Shown here: piece after piece, positions 22,871-33,646 of the stretch
How positions within the stretch are numbered: position 1 is the stretch's first letter
Layout of the letters: each line of letters starts with the position of its first letter
Source: Linum tenue
Lineage: Eukaryota; Streptophyta; Magnoliopsida; Malpighiales; Linaceae
Length of the DNA: 64,000 bases
NCBI GenBank assembly: GCA_946122785.1
Contig: CAMGYJ010000005.1
Coordinates: 35,454,002-35,518,001 of the forward strand
Direction of reading: 5' to 3'
Translations under genes and position numbers: made by a program
The notes under the pieces: model-generated
The model's input: the letters and a program-made list of their open reading frames with translations, nothing else
Database searches by the model: none
What the model was told of the DNA's origin: nothing

Positions 22871-24677
22871 GTGCTTAAGTCCAAAAGGTTAAGCATATTA
22901 TTTAAGTCATTTTATTGGTTGATAGTGAAACAGGTAGTTAAATAGGGGTTAATAGTTAATAGATAGTTGAGGATAAATAGAGTATTGCAAATATAATTAA
23001 TATTAATAATTGATTATTCTTTTTCTCTTTCCTCACGTAACTTTGTCTTTCTCCATAACCCTCTCTCTCCACTACAATTAAAAAAAGGAAACCCAAAATT
23101 AATTTAGTTTAATTTTAATATTTAATATTTAATAAAATTTGAACTTAATAAATTTTCCTCTTTATAAAATATAAATTAAAAATCTGCTATCTCACTTCGT
23201 GACAACTTGCAATGTAGTATTAATGTTTTGCAATGACATTATCCACGTTTATGAAATAAATCATTATTACTATACCTTATCATTATTAACGATTTCAATA
23301 TTTGATTGATGATTTACAATTATATTATTACTAATTTTGAGTCATTCATTATCATTTTACATTTCCATAATCAAAGTTTATGAATGAATCATTGATTTAC
23401 AACATCGATACTAATGATTCACAATATCATTGATTCACAACATTATCATTATTGATACTATAAAAAATGAGCTCCCAAAATGTTGTCATTAATTGTTTAT
23501 TAGACTTGTTTGGTGATTATATTTAACTCTTTATGACATCATTAGTTTTATACTTTATTATCAATGTTTTTGTATTCAATAAAACTATGTTAGTAACCTT
23601 TAATAAGTACACACTACATAATTGATAAAGACTATATTTAGTTGAAAATAAGTGTTTTTGTATTCAATAAAAACATAATGTTTTGGTTCTTGATGTTTTC
23701 GTTATCAATAAACTTTTGTTATATTATTAACGATTTGTTGCATCTCTATCAACCTAGAAGCATATGTTTTCCAATTTGGACGTCAGGTTTATAAATTTCT
23801 TGATAAAGTTTACTATTTATTTTTATTGTTAGTATCAATGTTTATGAAACAATATCCAACAATTACACCATCAACTTTTATTGGTTCATTGTTATCAATC
23901 CAAGGTACTGCTATCAAATTTTTTGCTATGAATTTTCAACGATATACAAAAACGTTATCATCGTCTCCTAAATCATTTTTTGTTGTTTGTTAATGGGTTT
24001 AGGCTCATTCTTAACAATCTAATATAATGTTATCATCATTGGTGTAATGTAAATGGTTATTAATGTAATGAAATATTTAAGGTTCTAATCATTATAGCTG
24101 AGCATTATTATTTTTTAGTGAATTATTAATAAAATATAGTTACATTATTAATAATTTAATATTGTGAATCATTAGTAAAGATGTTGTAAATAAATGATTC
24201 ATTCATAAACGTTGATGATGAAAATATAAAAACGGTAACGATTTGATTCAAAATTGTTAATAATATAATTGCAAAGAATTGATACTTATATTGAAATCAT
24301 TAATAATGATAAGATATAGTAATAATGATTTATTTCATAAACGTTGATAATGTCATTGCAAAACGTTAATACTACATTGCAAGTTGTCATGAAGTAAGAG
24401 AGCAAATTTTTAATTTCTATTTTAAAAAGGGAAAAAATTATTAATTTTGAATTTTATTAAATATTACAATCTAATTAAATTAATTTCGGATTTCTTAAGA
24501 GTGAGGGTTATAGAGAAAGTTATGGGAGGAGAAAGAAAGAGAATAATCAATTATTAATATTAATTATATATACATAATACCTTATTTATCCTCAAATACC
24601 TATTAACTACTAACCTCTTATTAACCAGCTAATCTACTATCAACCAATAAAATGGTTTAAGCAAGATACTTAAGCAC
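22871..24677. mobile_element. 1.8-kb AT-rich inverted-repeat element
   Basis: The left end GTGCTTAAGTCC and the following ATTTTATTGGTTGATAGTG are mirrored at the right end (CTATCAACCAATAAAAT, then CTTAAGCAC). The match continues inward, with gaps, for several hundred bases on each side (for example ATTATCAACGTTTATGAAAT-type phrases near 23240 and 24340). It is very AT-rich and has no coding frame. No target duplication was found, so the superfamily is unknown. Confidence 0.7.
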
Positions 24678-24689
24678 CCGATTTACCTG

Positions 24690-26690
24690 TATTTAGCCTA
24701 ATATCCACAACCATTCTATATTGAAACCAATGCCTTGATCTCAGAAGCTTTCTACACAACCAAGACCCCACCTAATTATTGAATTCCCCTTTACCTAAGT
24801 ATGGAATTCCCCGTTTATCTCTTAGTCTATATCTTTCTATCCAAACAACCCAGAACTAACCACATCTCAAGAGTAGCATGCAGAATAACCTTGTAGAACA
24901 TGCCACATTCCAAGTAATTAACTCTTTCAAACCTAGGCCACCTTCCTTTTTTGGCATTGCCAGTAATTTGGAAAAAATCCAAAAGTACCACTGTTTAAAA
25001 AAAAAATTCCAAAAATACCACCCAATCCCAAAAAATTCCAAAAATACCACCCTTTTTCAAAAACCGCCACCCCACCCAGCGGTTTGGTCGAAAACCGCTT
25101 GTCGGGGGCGCGGTTTTGGACCAAACCGCGGGCCTAGGGGGCGGTTATAAAAAAAAAAAAAAATTTGGACCAAAACCGCTGGGTGGGGCGGCGGTTTGGC
25201 CCAAAACCGCCACCCCGACCAGCGGTTTGGTCCAAAAGTTCGGTCGAAACTTCAAACGAACGTAACTTTGCACTCGGGTATCCGATCGTATCGATTTTTT
25301 TTTTCATTTCGCATAACTTTTCAAGATCTACAACTTTTACTAGGATGAAATTTTCAAAACAGGAACTATTTGTGGATATACGGGACCTTGAGAATAACTT
25401 TACCTTTACTTTTTAGAAATCCATGTACATTTTGAAATTATGATTATATTAAAAGTTGTAGATCTTGAAAATTTATGCGGAATCAAAAAAAAGTTCATAA
25501 CATTCGGAGTTTGGAGCACAAAGTTATGGCCGCCCAAAGTTTGACGAAAGGCGAGACCCGGCGGTTTGCGGCTTGCAAGATCTCAAAAAGTTTGCGGCCT
25601 CCATTTTTTGAATCCGAATAACTTTTTGAGATCTTGCAAGTCTCAAACATTCGGGTTCCGTCTTCGTCTCGAAAAAACGTCATTTGCCACCCCGAACGAC
25701 CTTTTTTTTTATTTCGTCAAACTTTGGGCGGCCATAACTTTGTGCTCCAAAATCCGAATGTCATGAATTTTTTTTTTATTCTGAATAACTTTTCAAGATC
25801 TACAACTTTTAATATAATCATAATTTCAAAATGTACATGGATTTCTAAAAAGTAAAGGTAAAGTTATTCTCAAGGTCCCGTATATCCACAAATAGTTCCT
25901 GTTTTGAAAATTTCATCCTAGTAAAAGTTGTAGATCTTGAAAAGTTATGCGAAATGAAAAAAAAAATCGATACGATCGGATACCCGAGTGCAAAGTTACG
26001 TTCGTTTGAAGTTTCGACCGAACTTTTGGACCAAACCGCTGGTCGGGGTGGCGGTTTTGGGCCAAACCGCCGCCCCACCCAGCGGTTTTGGTCCAAATTT
26101 TTTTTTTTTTTTATAACCGCCCCCTAGGCCCGCGGTTTGGTCCAAAACCGCGCCCCCGACAAGCGGTTTTCGACCAAACCGCTGGGTGGGGTGGCGGTTT
26201 TTGAAAAAGGGTGGTATTTTTGGAATTTTTTGGGGTTGGGTGGTATTTTTGCAAATTTTTTTTTAAACAGTGGTACTTTTGGATTTTTTCCCAGTAATTT
26301 CCACTTTGCTTTTGCTCTACCTATTCCTTCTCCAAACCAAAGGAAGTATGAGCATATTTTCTGTATACTCTCTATAACTTTCTTCGATAGCACAAATACA
26401 TTCTTCCAATATTGTGTGACAGATTAAAGTACTTAATCCACCAGCTATAGCTTCCCAACATAAGATAATTTGTGAGATCTCCAAGATTTAGTTATGCTTG
26501 TTATCCTATCAATCAATGCATTACATTGAGCTGTAAAAAGTTTAACAGATTTCAGAGGCAAGCTTAGGTATCTAACAGGCCCTTTAAATCATATATAACC
26601 CATGTCAACTGTCTTGCTACAAAATCAACCCCACCAAAGAATACATCACACTTCATTGGGTTGCACCAAGGCATGAGAGTTTGTAGAATT
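24690..26690 (-). pseudogene. LINE reverse-transcriptase 3' fragment, split by a MULE
   Basis: Outside the inserted element at 24970-26291, the minus strand encodes pieces typical of the C-terminal region of plant L1-type LINE ORF2. First comes YLSLPLKSVKLFTAQCNALI, then ICSYFLWFGEGIGRAKAKW (26290-26400). On the other side of the insertion the frame resumes with AMPKKEGGLGLKELITWNVA and later WIERYRL. Several stops and frame changes are present, the RT core is missing, and the 3' end is cut off near the neighbouring inverted-repeat element. It is a dead fragment. Confidence 0.8.
24970..26291. mobile_element. Near-perfect foldback MULE
   Basis: A 1322-bp element whose two halves are almost exact reverse complements: the 83-codon frames at 25165-25416 and, inverted, 25845-26096 translate identically. 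Ends are GGAAAAAATCCAAAAGTACC on both sides. A perfect 9-bp target duplication CAGTAATTT flanks it (24961-24969, 26292-26300). Arms carry repeated AAACCGC/GCGGTTTGG boxes. The centre, near 25560-25640, is a shorter imperfect inverted repeat. There is no transposase. The near identity of the arms suggests recent insertion or ongoing arm correction. Confidence 0.93.
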
Positions 26691-26784
26691 CATACTAAGC
26701 TATAACACTTTCTAATGCAAAAGCATAAAAGTAGCATTTTTCATGCGAGAGAATGAATATATATTGACAAAAAAAAAAAAAAAA

Positions 26785-27222
26785 ACTACGAAGGCCATGG
26801 AGCATGGTTGTCAATCAGTGGTGTGGTATGTTGTTCCATGCAACTGGGTTCAACCGATAATGGTCACAAAATTGACTGAACTAAAATACACTAACATGAA
26901 GTGCCTGTTGAAAACGGTGAATACTAGTCAAAATCTGAAAAATCAGTGATCCAACTTGTATGTCCAACTTGTTTGTTGTTTGTCAATATATTCATTTTTT
27001 TTATTGTAAAAAAAAAATGAATATATTGACAAACAACAAACTACGAAGGCCATGGAGCATGGTCATCAATCAGTGGTGTGGTATGTTGTTCCATGCAACT
27101 GGGTTCAACCGATAATGGTCACAAAATTGACTGAACTAAAATACACCAACATGAAGTGCCTGTTGAAAACGGTGAATACTAGTCAAAATCTGAAAAATCA
27201 GTGATCCAACTTGTATGTCCAA
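26785..27222. repeat. 183-bp direct repeat pair around a 32-bp hairpin
   Basis: 26785-26967 and 27040-27222 are equal in length and differ at only a few positions (TTGTCAATC/TCATCAATC and ACACTAAC/ACACCAAC). Between them a hairpin has 32-base arms (26971-27002 and 27010-27041), containing TGTCAATATATTCATTTTTT and its complement. The phrase ATATATTGACAAA also precedes the first copy. This looks like a recent tandem duplication of an element end. No gene. Confidence 0.92.
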
Positions 27223-27721
27223 TTTTTTACTTGTAAAAAAAAAACTTGTATGTCCAATTTTCTCTCTAAACAAAATGATGGCATTTTGGTAAATTTAATT
27301 AACAAAAAATTTAAATATGAGGATGAAATATTTTTTTTTTAATATGGATGCTGATATTATTTGTTAGATTCGTGTAGAAAGTTTTAGATATTGACATTAA
27401 ATGTTATATTTAAATATGATAATTTTTTATTTTATTTATAATTTTATACTTTATTAACTTATTTAAATATGGATGTAATTTGTGGAGAGACTTTCTTGAG
27501 AAAAGTTATGTATCTGCGGAATACATTTACTTTTAACATTTTTGCACTTTTTCTATATATTTTGTTAAAATCGACATATATTGATTGTTCCTTTATTAGA
27601 CTTTCACTTGTCAAACCAACATGATATAAACCCATTTGACAACATTTCATAGAGGCTTGAGATAAAATGCTAATCCCGAAACCCAAGCCCACGGGCTACG
27701 AGCAAAAGACTTGGAATCATG
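27223..27721. other. Intergenic, nothing recognised
   Basis: AT-rich spacer. The 77-codon minus-strand frame at 27459-27692 resembles no family I know. Confidence 0.4.
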
Positions 27722-28454
27722 GGGTAATTAGCATAAATGGTAACAAACCTTTGCACTTAGTACAAAACGGTCACAAACCTTTAATTTGTAACAATATGGT
27801 AACAAAATTTTGAAATTGTATAAAATGGTCACCGCTATTTAATTTGTGACCGTTTTGTTTTAAATGAAAAGGTTTGTTACCGAATCGTTACAAATTAAAT
27901 GTTTGTCATGTTTTGAGGTCGGGTAGTTTGTTCGTTAAGTATATGACACTAACCACTTGAACAACATATAAGATGTCAGCTCATGTGTTCATCGACATAT
28001 TTGCTTTGCCAAATAAGAATGCCCTCAGTTGACCTTTCAATTTCGATACCAATCTATCAAAAACAAATTTCGATACCAAGAAAGTAGACAAAGTTTTTCC
28101 AACTAAAAAGCAGTCTGGAACCCGTTTGTGAGCCATTGAATTCTCTCATTGTCATCCTTTATGACGATCATATCATTCACATACATTAACAAAACCACCA
28201 TACAACTAGAGCGAATTGTAACGGTGATTGAGCGTTCAAACTTTTGAACTTAATTTGTACAAAACGGTCACCAAAAGTCTAATTTGCAACGACACGGTAA
28301 CAAAAGTTTGAACTGGTATGAAATGGTCACACTGTTTAATTTGTGACCATTTTGTTCTAAGTAAAAAGTTTTGTTATCAAATGGTTATAAATTAAAGGTT
28401 TGTGACTGTTTTGTACTAAGTGCAAAGGTTTGTGACCATTTATGCTAATTACCC
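27722..28454. mobile_element. Mutator-like MITE (GGGTAATTAGCATAAATGG ends)
   Basis: Terminal inverted repeats GGGTAATTAGCATAAATGG (left) and the same sequence reversed at the right end are perfect over 19 bases and continue (AACAAACCTTTGCACTTAGT). A perfect 10-bp target duplication TGGAATCATG flanks it (27712-27721, 28455-28464). Several internal repeats of the phrase ACAAACCTTTAATTTG occur in both orientations. Non-coding. Its terminal sequence is also found as a small insert inside three hAT MITEs of this window. Confidence 0.92.
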
Positions 28455-28464
28455 TGGAATCATG

Positions 28465-29012
28465 ATTGTCATGTCGATGGAATGCCGGTTGGTTGAACCA
28501 GATTCAACCGGTGTCGGTCATGAAACCGGCGTGAACATCACCGGTATAACTAACATGATCGACTAACGAATTCTAAGCAAAAAGACGTTGTTTAAGTGAA
28601 TTTAATTAATTAATTAATTATTTCATGAATTAAAAAATCAAAAGGGATGTTATTTGTTGGATTGTAAGCAAATTATCCTCAAATATGTTTTATATATGAT
28701 TTAAATTCATTGGATGCTAATGATTTTCACATTGTAAGAAATTTTGTTAAACCGGTATGAACCAACACAAACTAATTATACCACGAGTCATACTATTTCA
28801 CTTGCCAAACCAGTACTAAACCGGTTTAACAACCTTGCCATGGTCAATGCAACCGCGAATATTGTGGTTAGCGACTTAGCGTTACAAATTTGGAATATTA
28901 TCGTCTCACATTTAATTGGAAAAAACATAAACTTCCGTCTTCCGGCACTGGCAGGTGGCAATTGAGTTTCCACCGGGATGATTCGCCGCTGCGGGTCCTT
29001 ACACTACTTCTC
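28465..29012. other. Upstream region of the PPR gene
   Basis: Contains AACCGGT-rich stretches at both ends (28483-28540, 28750-28835) that may be remains of another MITE, then the presumed promoter of the PPR gene. No clear TATA box. Confidence 0.4.
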
Positions 29013-30785
29013 ATGTCACTCTTCTCCAATACAACGATCTTCCGGCGACTCCATCCTCACTTTTTCCGCTCATTCCCTCGCTCGATTCCTCCGTCACCCT
29101 CTGCCCCCTCTCCACCTTCATTCACGTCGATTGCCATCATTCCGTTCTGTCGGGCATTTCGTCGAACGCCTTGTGTGCGGTTCCAACTTTCTCGCCGTTT
29201 CACGTCTCACCTACACGTCTCCGCGGAAAATCTTGGAACCGCTCTTGAGCTGATTCAGGAAAGAATTGATTGCCATGATCCTTCGAAGCACACTCTCGTC
29301 GAATCTCTCACGGTCGCTTCCCAGTTCTCCACTGAAGCAGAGGCTACGACATATTTGGATGACAGCGGCATCAAGCCCAGTTTGGAACTAGTGTACTCGG
29401 TCATCTGGGAGTTGAGGGAGAACTGGAAAGTCGCGTTCTTGGCCTTCAAATGGGGAGAAAAACGGAAGTGTGCTGATGAGAAAGCTTGCGAGTTGTTGGT
29501 ATGGGTTCTGGGAAATCATCACAAGTTCGGCATTGCTTGGACTTTAATTCGAGATTTGCATCGTGCCTCGTTGAGTATCCGCAGCGTGTTGCTTGTTATG
29601 ATTGATAGGTGAGAATCTGGATTTCTTCAGTTTCATTATGCTGCAAGTTCAGAAATTTCTGTGTAATTCGAGTTTGGAGATAGAGTGACCACATTGGTGA
29701 TACGGTTAAGCTTCCAACTTTATCCTTGAAGGGTATCTTGATGTTCGACACTAACTTCTCCTCTATTTGCTAGATATGCTGCTGCAAATAATCCAGAGAA
29801 AGCTATATGGACATTCCGTGTTATGGAGAAGTTCAGGATGTCCCCAGACCAAGATGCATTCTACTCTTTGCTAAAAGCCCTCTGCAACCATGGAAACATT
29901 GAAGAAGCTGAAGAATTTATGTTTCTCAGTAAGAAGCTATTCCCATTGCAAACTGATGGTTTTAACATCATCCTCAGTGGGTGGTGCAATATTTTTGTTG
30001 ATATACTTGAAGCAAAGAGGATTTGGAGGGAAATGTCGAAATGTTGCATCGTGCCTAATGCAACTTCTTATACGCTTATGATTTCCAGCTTCTCAAAGAT
30101 TGGGAATCTTTTCGATTCAATGCGGCTATATGAAGAAATGAAGAAAAGGGGTTGGTCACCAGGTCTCGAGGTATACAATTCCCTAATTTTTGTTCTAACT
30201 CGTGAGAATTTATGCAAGGAAGCTTTGAAAATTCTGGACAAAATGAAACATCTGGGAATTCAGCCTGATTCTGCAACTTATAATTCTATGATACGTCCAT
30301 TATGTGAGGCAAAAAAGCTAGTTGAGGCAAAAGATGTATTGGCGAACATGATTGAGGATAATGTAAAACCAACTACTGATACTTACCATGCGTTTATAGA
30401 AGGTTCTGATTTGAACATCGGCTGGGAATTGCTTGGCCAAATGAGAAAGGAAGGTTTAAGTCCGACTGGAGGAACCTTTTTATTGATGCTTTCCAAGTGC
30501 TTCAAGCTAGGGCAAGCTGAGAGTGCATTGAATATTTGGGCAGAAATGAAACAACTGTATGAAGTGATGCCTGACAAAGCACATTATGAGATGTTGGTGG
30601 AAGGCCTGAGTAGGTGTGGAATGTTAAACAAGGCAAGAGATTATTATGCTGAGATGAGGTCAAGAGGGTTCACTGATGATCCGAAATTGCAGAAGATGCT
30701 GAAAGAACCAGTGCCTGGAAATATCGAAACAGTGGAACGTTTGTCTAGAAAAGTTCATAAAGTTCGAAGAGGGGCAGTCCATTGA
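29013..30785 (+). CDS. Pentatricopeptide repeat protein, probably mitochondrial
   Basis: Two exons, 29013-29608 and 29774-30785, joined in frame across a 165-base GT-AG intron, encode 535 residues. I chose the ATG at 29013 because it opens an Arg/Ser/Phe-rich, acid-poor N-terminus (MSLFSNTTIFRRLHPHFFRS) typical of mitochondrial transit peptides. An in-frame ATG at 28890 is also open but adds a less typical leader. From about residue 190 the sequence is a series of 35-residue P-type PPR motifs, for example VYNSLIFVLTRENLCKEAL, PDSATYNSMIRPLCEAKKL and KAHYEMLVEGLSRCGMLNKA. There is no E, DYW or SMR domain. Such proteins bind organelle RNA and act in processing, stabilisation or translation; the target is not predictable here. 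Confidence 0.9.
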
Positions 30786-32293
30786 GAAAGTAGCTTTGGC
30801 TTGAATGGCCCTGACTAGGAGAAGTTCATGTGAAGGATCTATTCACCATGAAGCTCATCAAGCTAATGCATGAAGCCATGTTGGAGGCTGTACACAAGTT
30901 TTTCCACAACATTAACCAGCTTAATCTGGACTAGCTTGGTGGCGATTCTATCAGGATACTGTTAAACCTGAGGTACTCCCATGGACTCCTTACTCTCAGT
31001 GTGATTTTACGAGGACCAGAATCCCTGATGTAAACTCCGTCATGTTTAATTTTAATGGTTTGACATGGCATTTATTAATCCGGAATTCACATTTCTTTAA
31101 GCATTGAAGCATAATTGATATCGATATCTGAAATGTTAATTTTTTTTCCCGTGTTCTGGCTGAGATAACTACCCTGGAACTTGTACCGGTTTCTTTTTAG
31201 CATTTACTCTAGATTTGTGGCTAACAGGTTTCCTGTGCTGATGAACTAGCAGTATTAAGAAGGGAATTAATTGAAATTTCAAGTGATACAAGTAGAAATA
31301 TTGGCGTATGGTACTATCACTAACCAGTTGCCATATTAGTATTATGGTCTCGTGAAATTCAACATGAAACCTGTAAAACCATTCCTTTCACTTCCTTTTT
31401 TTCCTATGTTGAAATTAAGCCTTGGGGTCCAACTCCGTAGCTGAGAAACTCAAGACCACTGTGATCAAAGTCTTGCCTGTATCTCTTTAACAATTGAGAG
31501 TGTCTAATTGGTAGGATTACAAAGTGAATGCCCTGGGAAGGTATTAATTCCCTTGATGCCAAATGTGGAAACTTTTGGATAGGAGTTTAATAGTTATTGC
31601 AGTGATTGTGTTGTATAGTAGATGTCAATGAGCTATTTGAAATTTTAGAGGAAAGCCAGTGAGCATTTGAACAAATCAAAAGTTTCATAAAACCGCTCCA
31701 ATATGTTGAGTTTGAACTCTGAAGGTGAAAACTAAAAAGGAGAGGGACCATGTTTTGTAACAGAAGGAACATCAATGTGTAATCTGTTGTTGTATGGTGT
31801 CGACACTCATGTTGTGGTAGGTCATCCTTGTCTCCCACTCGTTACCCGTTTAGGTTTTTATATTCCACTCTGTATTATCCCCTAACTTTTATATTCTCTA
31901 TATATATTTGGGTTTTCATATTACAGCACAGCAACGGTCATATCCTGCTCAATTGAGTCATGGCAATTTGCGTACAGTTGGATGACAGAAGCGTAGCTAA
32001 GCCATGTGAGAGCCCTTCATAAGGCTGGACCATTTCTCTTCGATTTTCTTGATTATTCTGTTTTTCTTTCAAGCTTAAGAAATTTCTTGAACCCTCTTGA
32101 AAACTGGAAAAGAACCCATTATCAATTTATCATCCTTTCCTAGTTTCCTTCACTAGTCAAGAGGTAGTCGAAAAAGCCTTGTACTTTCTCAGCTTTCCTC
32201 GTGCTTTTACCCATAAAGCAACCAGGTCCAAAATAGACAAACATCCCTCTCTCAGAAAGCCCCCAACCCTCAGCTACCAAGCGACAGCCAGCC
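30786..32293. other. Spacer between the PPR and phytocyanin-like genes
   Basis: Presumed PPR 3' UTR, then about 1.2 kb with no recognised gene. TATATATATTTG at about 31904 is a possible TATA box for the next gene, but it would leave a roughly 390-base leader. Confidence 0.45.
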
Positions 32294-32925
32294 ATGTCCA
32301 GCTCAACTTCAGCTCTTCCAACCTTGTTGTCCTTTTTCATCCTCGTCTCCGCCATCGCCGTCGTCACCGCCACCGACCACATCGTCGGCGCCAACAAAGG
32401 ATGGAACCCAGGCGTCAACTACACTGTCTGGGCTAACAACCATACCTTCTATGTTGGAGATCTCATATGTAAAACAACTCTTCTTCCCCTGCTTTCCCCT
32501 TCAATCAACAGTCAATATGCAACAAGCTTTCTAAAGTTGGAATCTTTTTGCTGTTCGTTTGGTTTGTTGCAGCGTTTAGGTACCAGAAGAACCAGTACAA
32601 TGTGTTCGAAGTGAACCAGACGGGTTACGACAACTGCACTACGGAAGGCGCTGTGGGGAATTGGAGCAGTGGGAAGGATTTCATTCCTCTGGATAAGGCC
32701 AAGAGGTTTTACTTCATCTGCGGCAACGGCCAGTGCTTCAATGGGATGAAAGTCTCTGTGGTTGTTCACCCTCTGCCGCCTCCCCCCTCCGGCAGCCTTG
32801 GCCTGAACCAGACGCATTCTGCTGCTGCTCCTCCTCCGGCGGCTCTGGGTTTTGTGGGTTTGACTCTCAGACAGGCCTTGGTTATGGGATTTGCTTCCCT
32901 CTGGTTTGGATCTGGTTGGATCTAG
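32294..32925 (+). CDS. Early nodulin-like (phytocyanin) protein, GPI-anchored
   Basis: Exons 32294-32468 and 32573-32925 join within a Ser codon and give 175 residues. Residues 1-26 are a signal peptide (LLSFFILVSAIAVVTA, then TDHIVGANKGWNPGVNYTVW). The plastocyanin-like domain follows: HTFYVGDLISFRYQKNQYNV, YDNCTTEG, then FYFICGNGQCFNGMKVSVVV. The two cysteines of the structural disulfide are present. The copper-binding His before Val (usually HxV) is Asn, and the second His is absent, so it probably does not bind copper, as in early-nodulin-like proteins. A Pro/Ala-rich linker and a hydrophobic tail (about residues 150-175) fit an arabinogalactan-type GPI-anchored plasma-membrane protein. 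It converges with the ABC transporter gene 720 bases downstream. Confidence 0.92.
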
Positions 32926-33646
32926 CTGTTGAGCCAGAGTAGGACACTCTGTAGTTCCTTCCAAAGTGGCATGGACTATTGTTCTTTTATTGTTATCTTT
33001 TCCAGTTACCTCTTCGGTTTGGGTACCTTGCGATTCAATCCAAGCGAAAGAGCAAAATGTAGGATTGAATTGATTGGTATTTGTGTTCTCTGTGAGACTT
33101 CGACTCGCAATTAAACAAAGAACTTGAGATTGATTTGCCATATCTTCCTTTACGAGCTTTACTAGTGCATTTGTATACACAAGACATTATTCAACCCCAA
33201 TTCATTCTTGTCTTTTTCAGTTTCACTGATTCCTCGTTCACATCATACATCAGAGTGATTTAGAAGAAGGATTCTCAAAATAGATAAACCGGTCGGCTGA
33301 CAAGCACTTACAGTAGACTATAAGGATTTCAAGAACTCATTTTTGTATACATGTGATTGTAAAATTTATAGAATGTATGAGTACCATGTTTGGTTTGCTG
33401 CAATTGTGAAATTGAGCCCATAATTAAATGACAAATATCATAAGATTACATGAGATACAAAACACGAGATATTCATACCAAAATTAAACAAGAAACAAAA
33501 AATGTAACAAAAAAAATGTCTTGTGGAACTCATTGAGCTAGTTACTTGCTTGTTGCGTAAACAACGTCAAAATAAAAAAAATGGATGAATTTAAAAGGGA
33601 CAATAACGTGAAGAAACCATGCTATTTTAACCGTGATACATTCCTT
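32926..33646. other. Convergent intergenic region
   Basis: Contains the 3' ends of the phytocyanin-like gene (+) and of the ABC transporter gene (-). Nothing else recognised. Confidence 0.5.

Noticed and set aside
32512..33180. 222-codon minus-strand open frame over the phytocyanin-like gene
   Set aside because: Antisense to a recognised exon and its 3' UTR; low-complexity translation and no domain.
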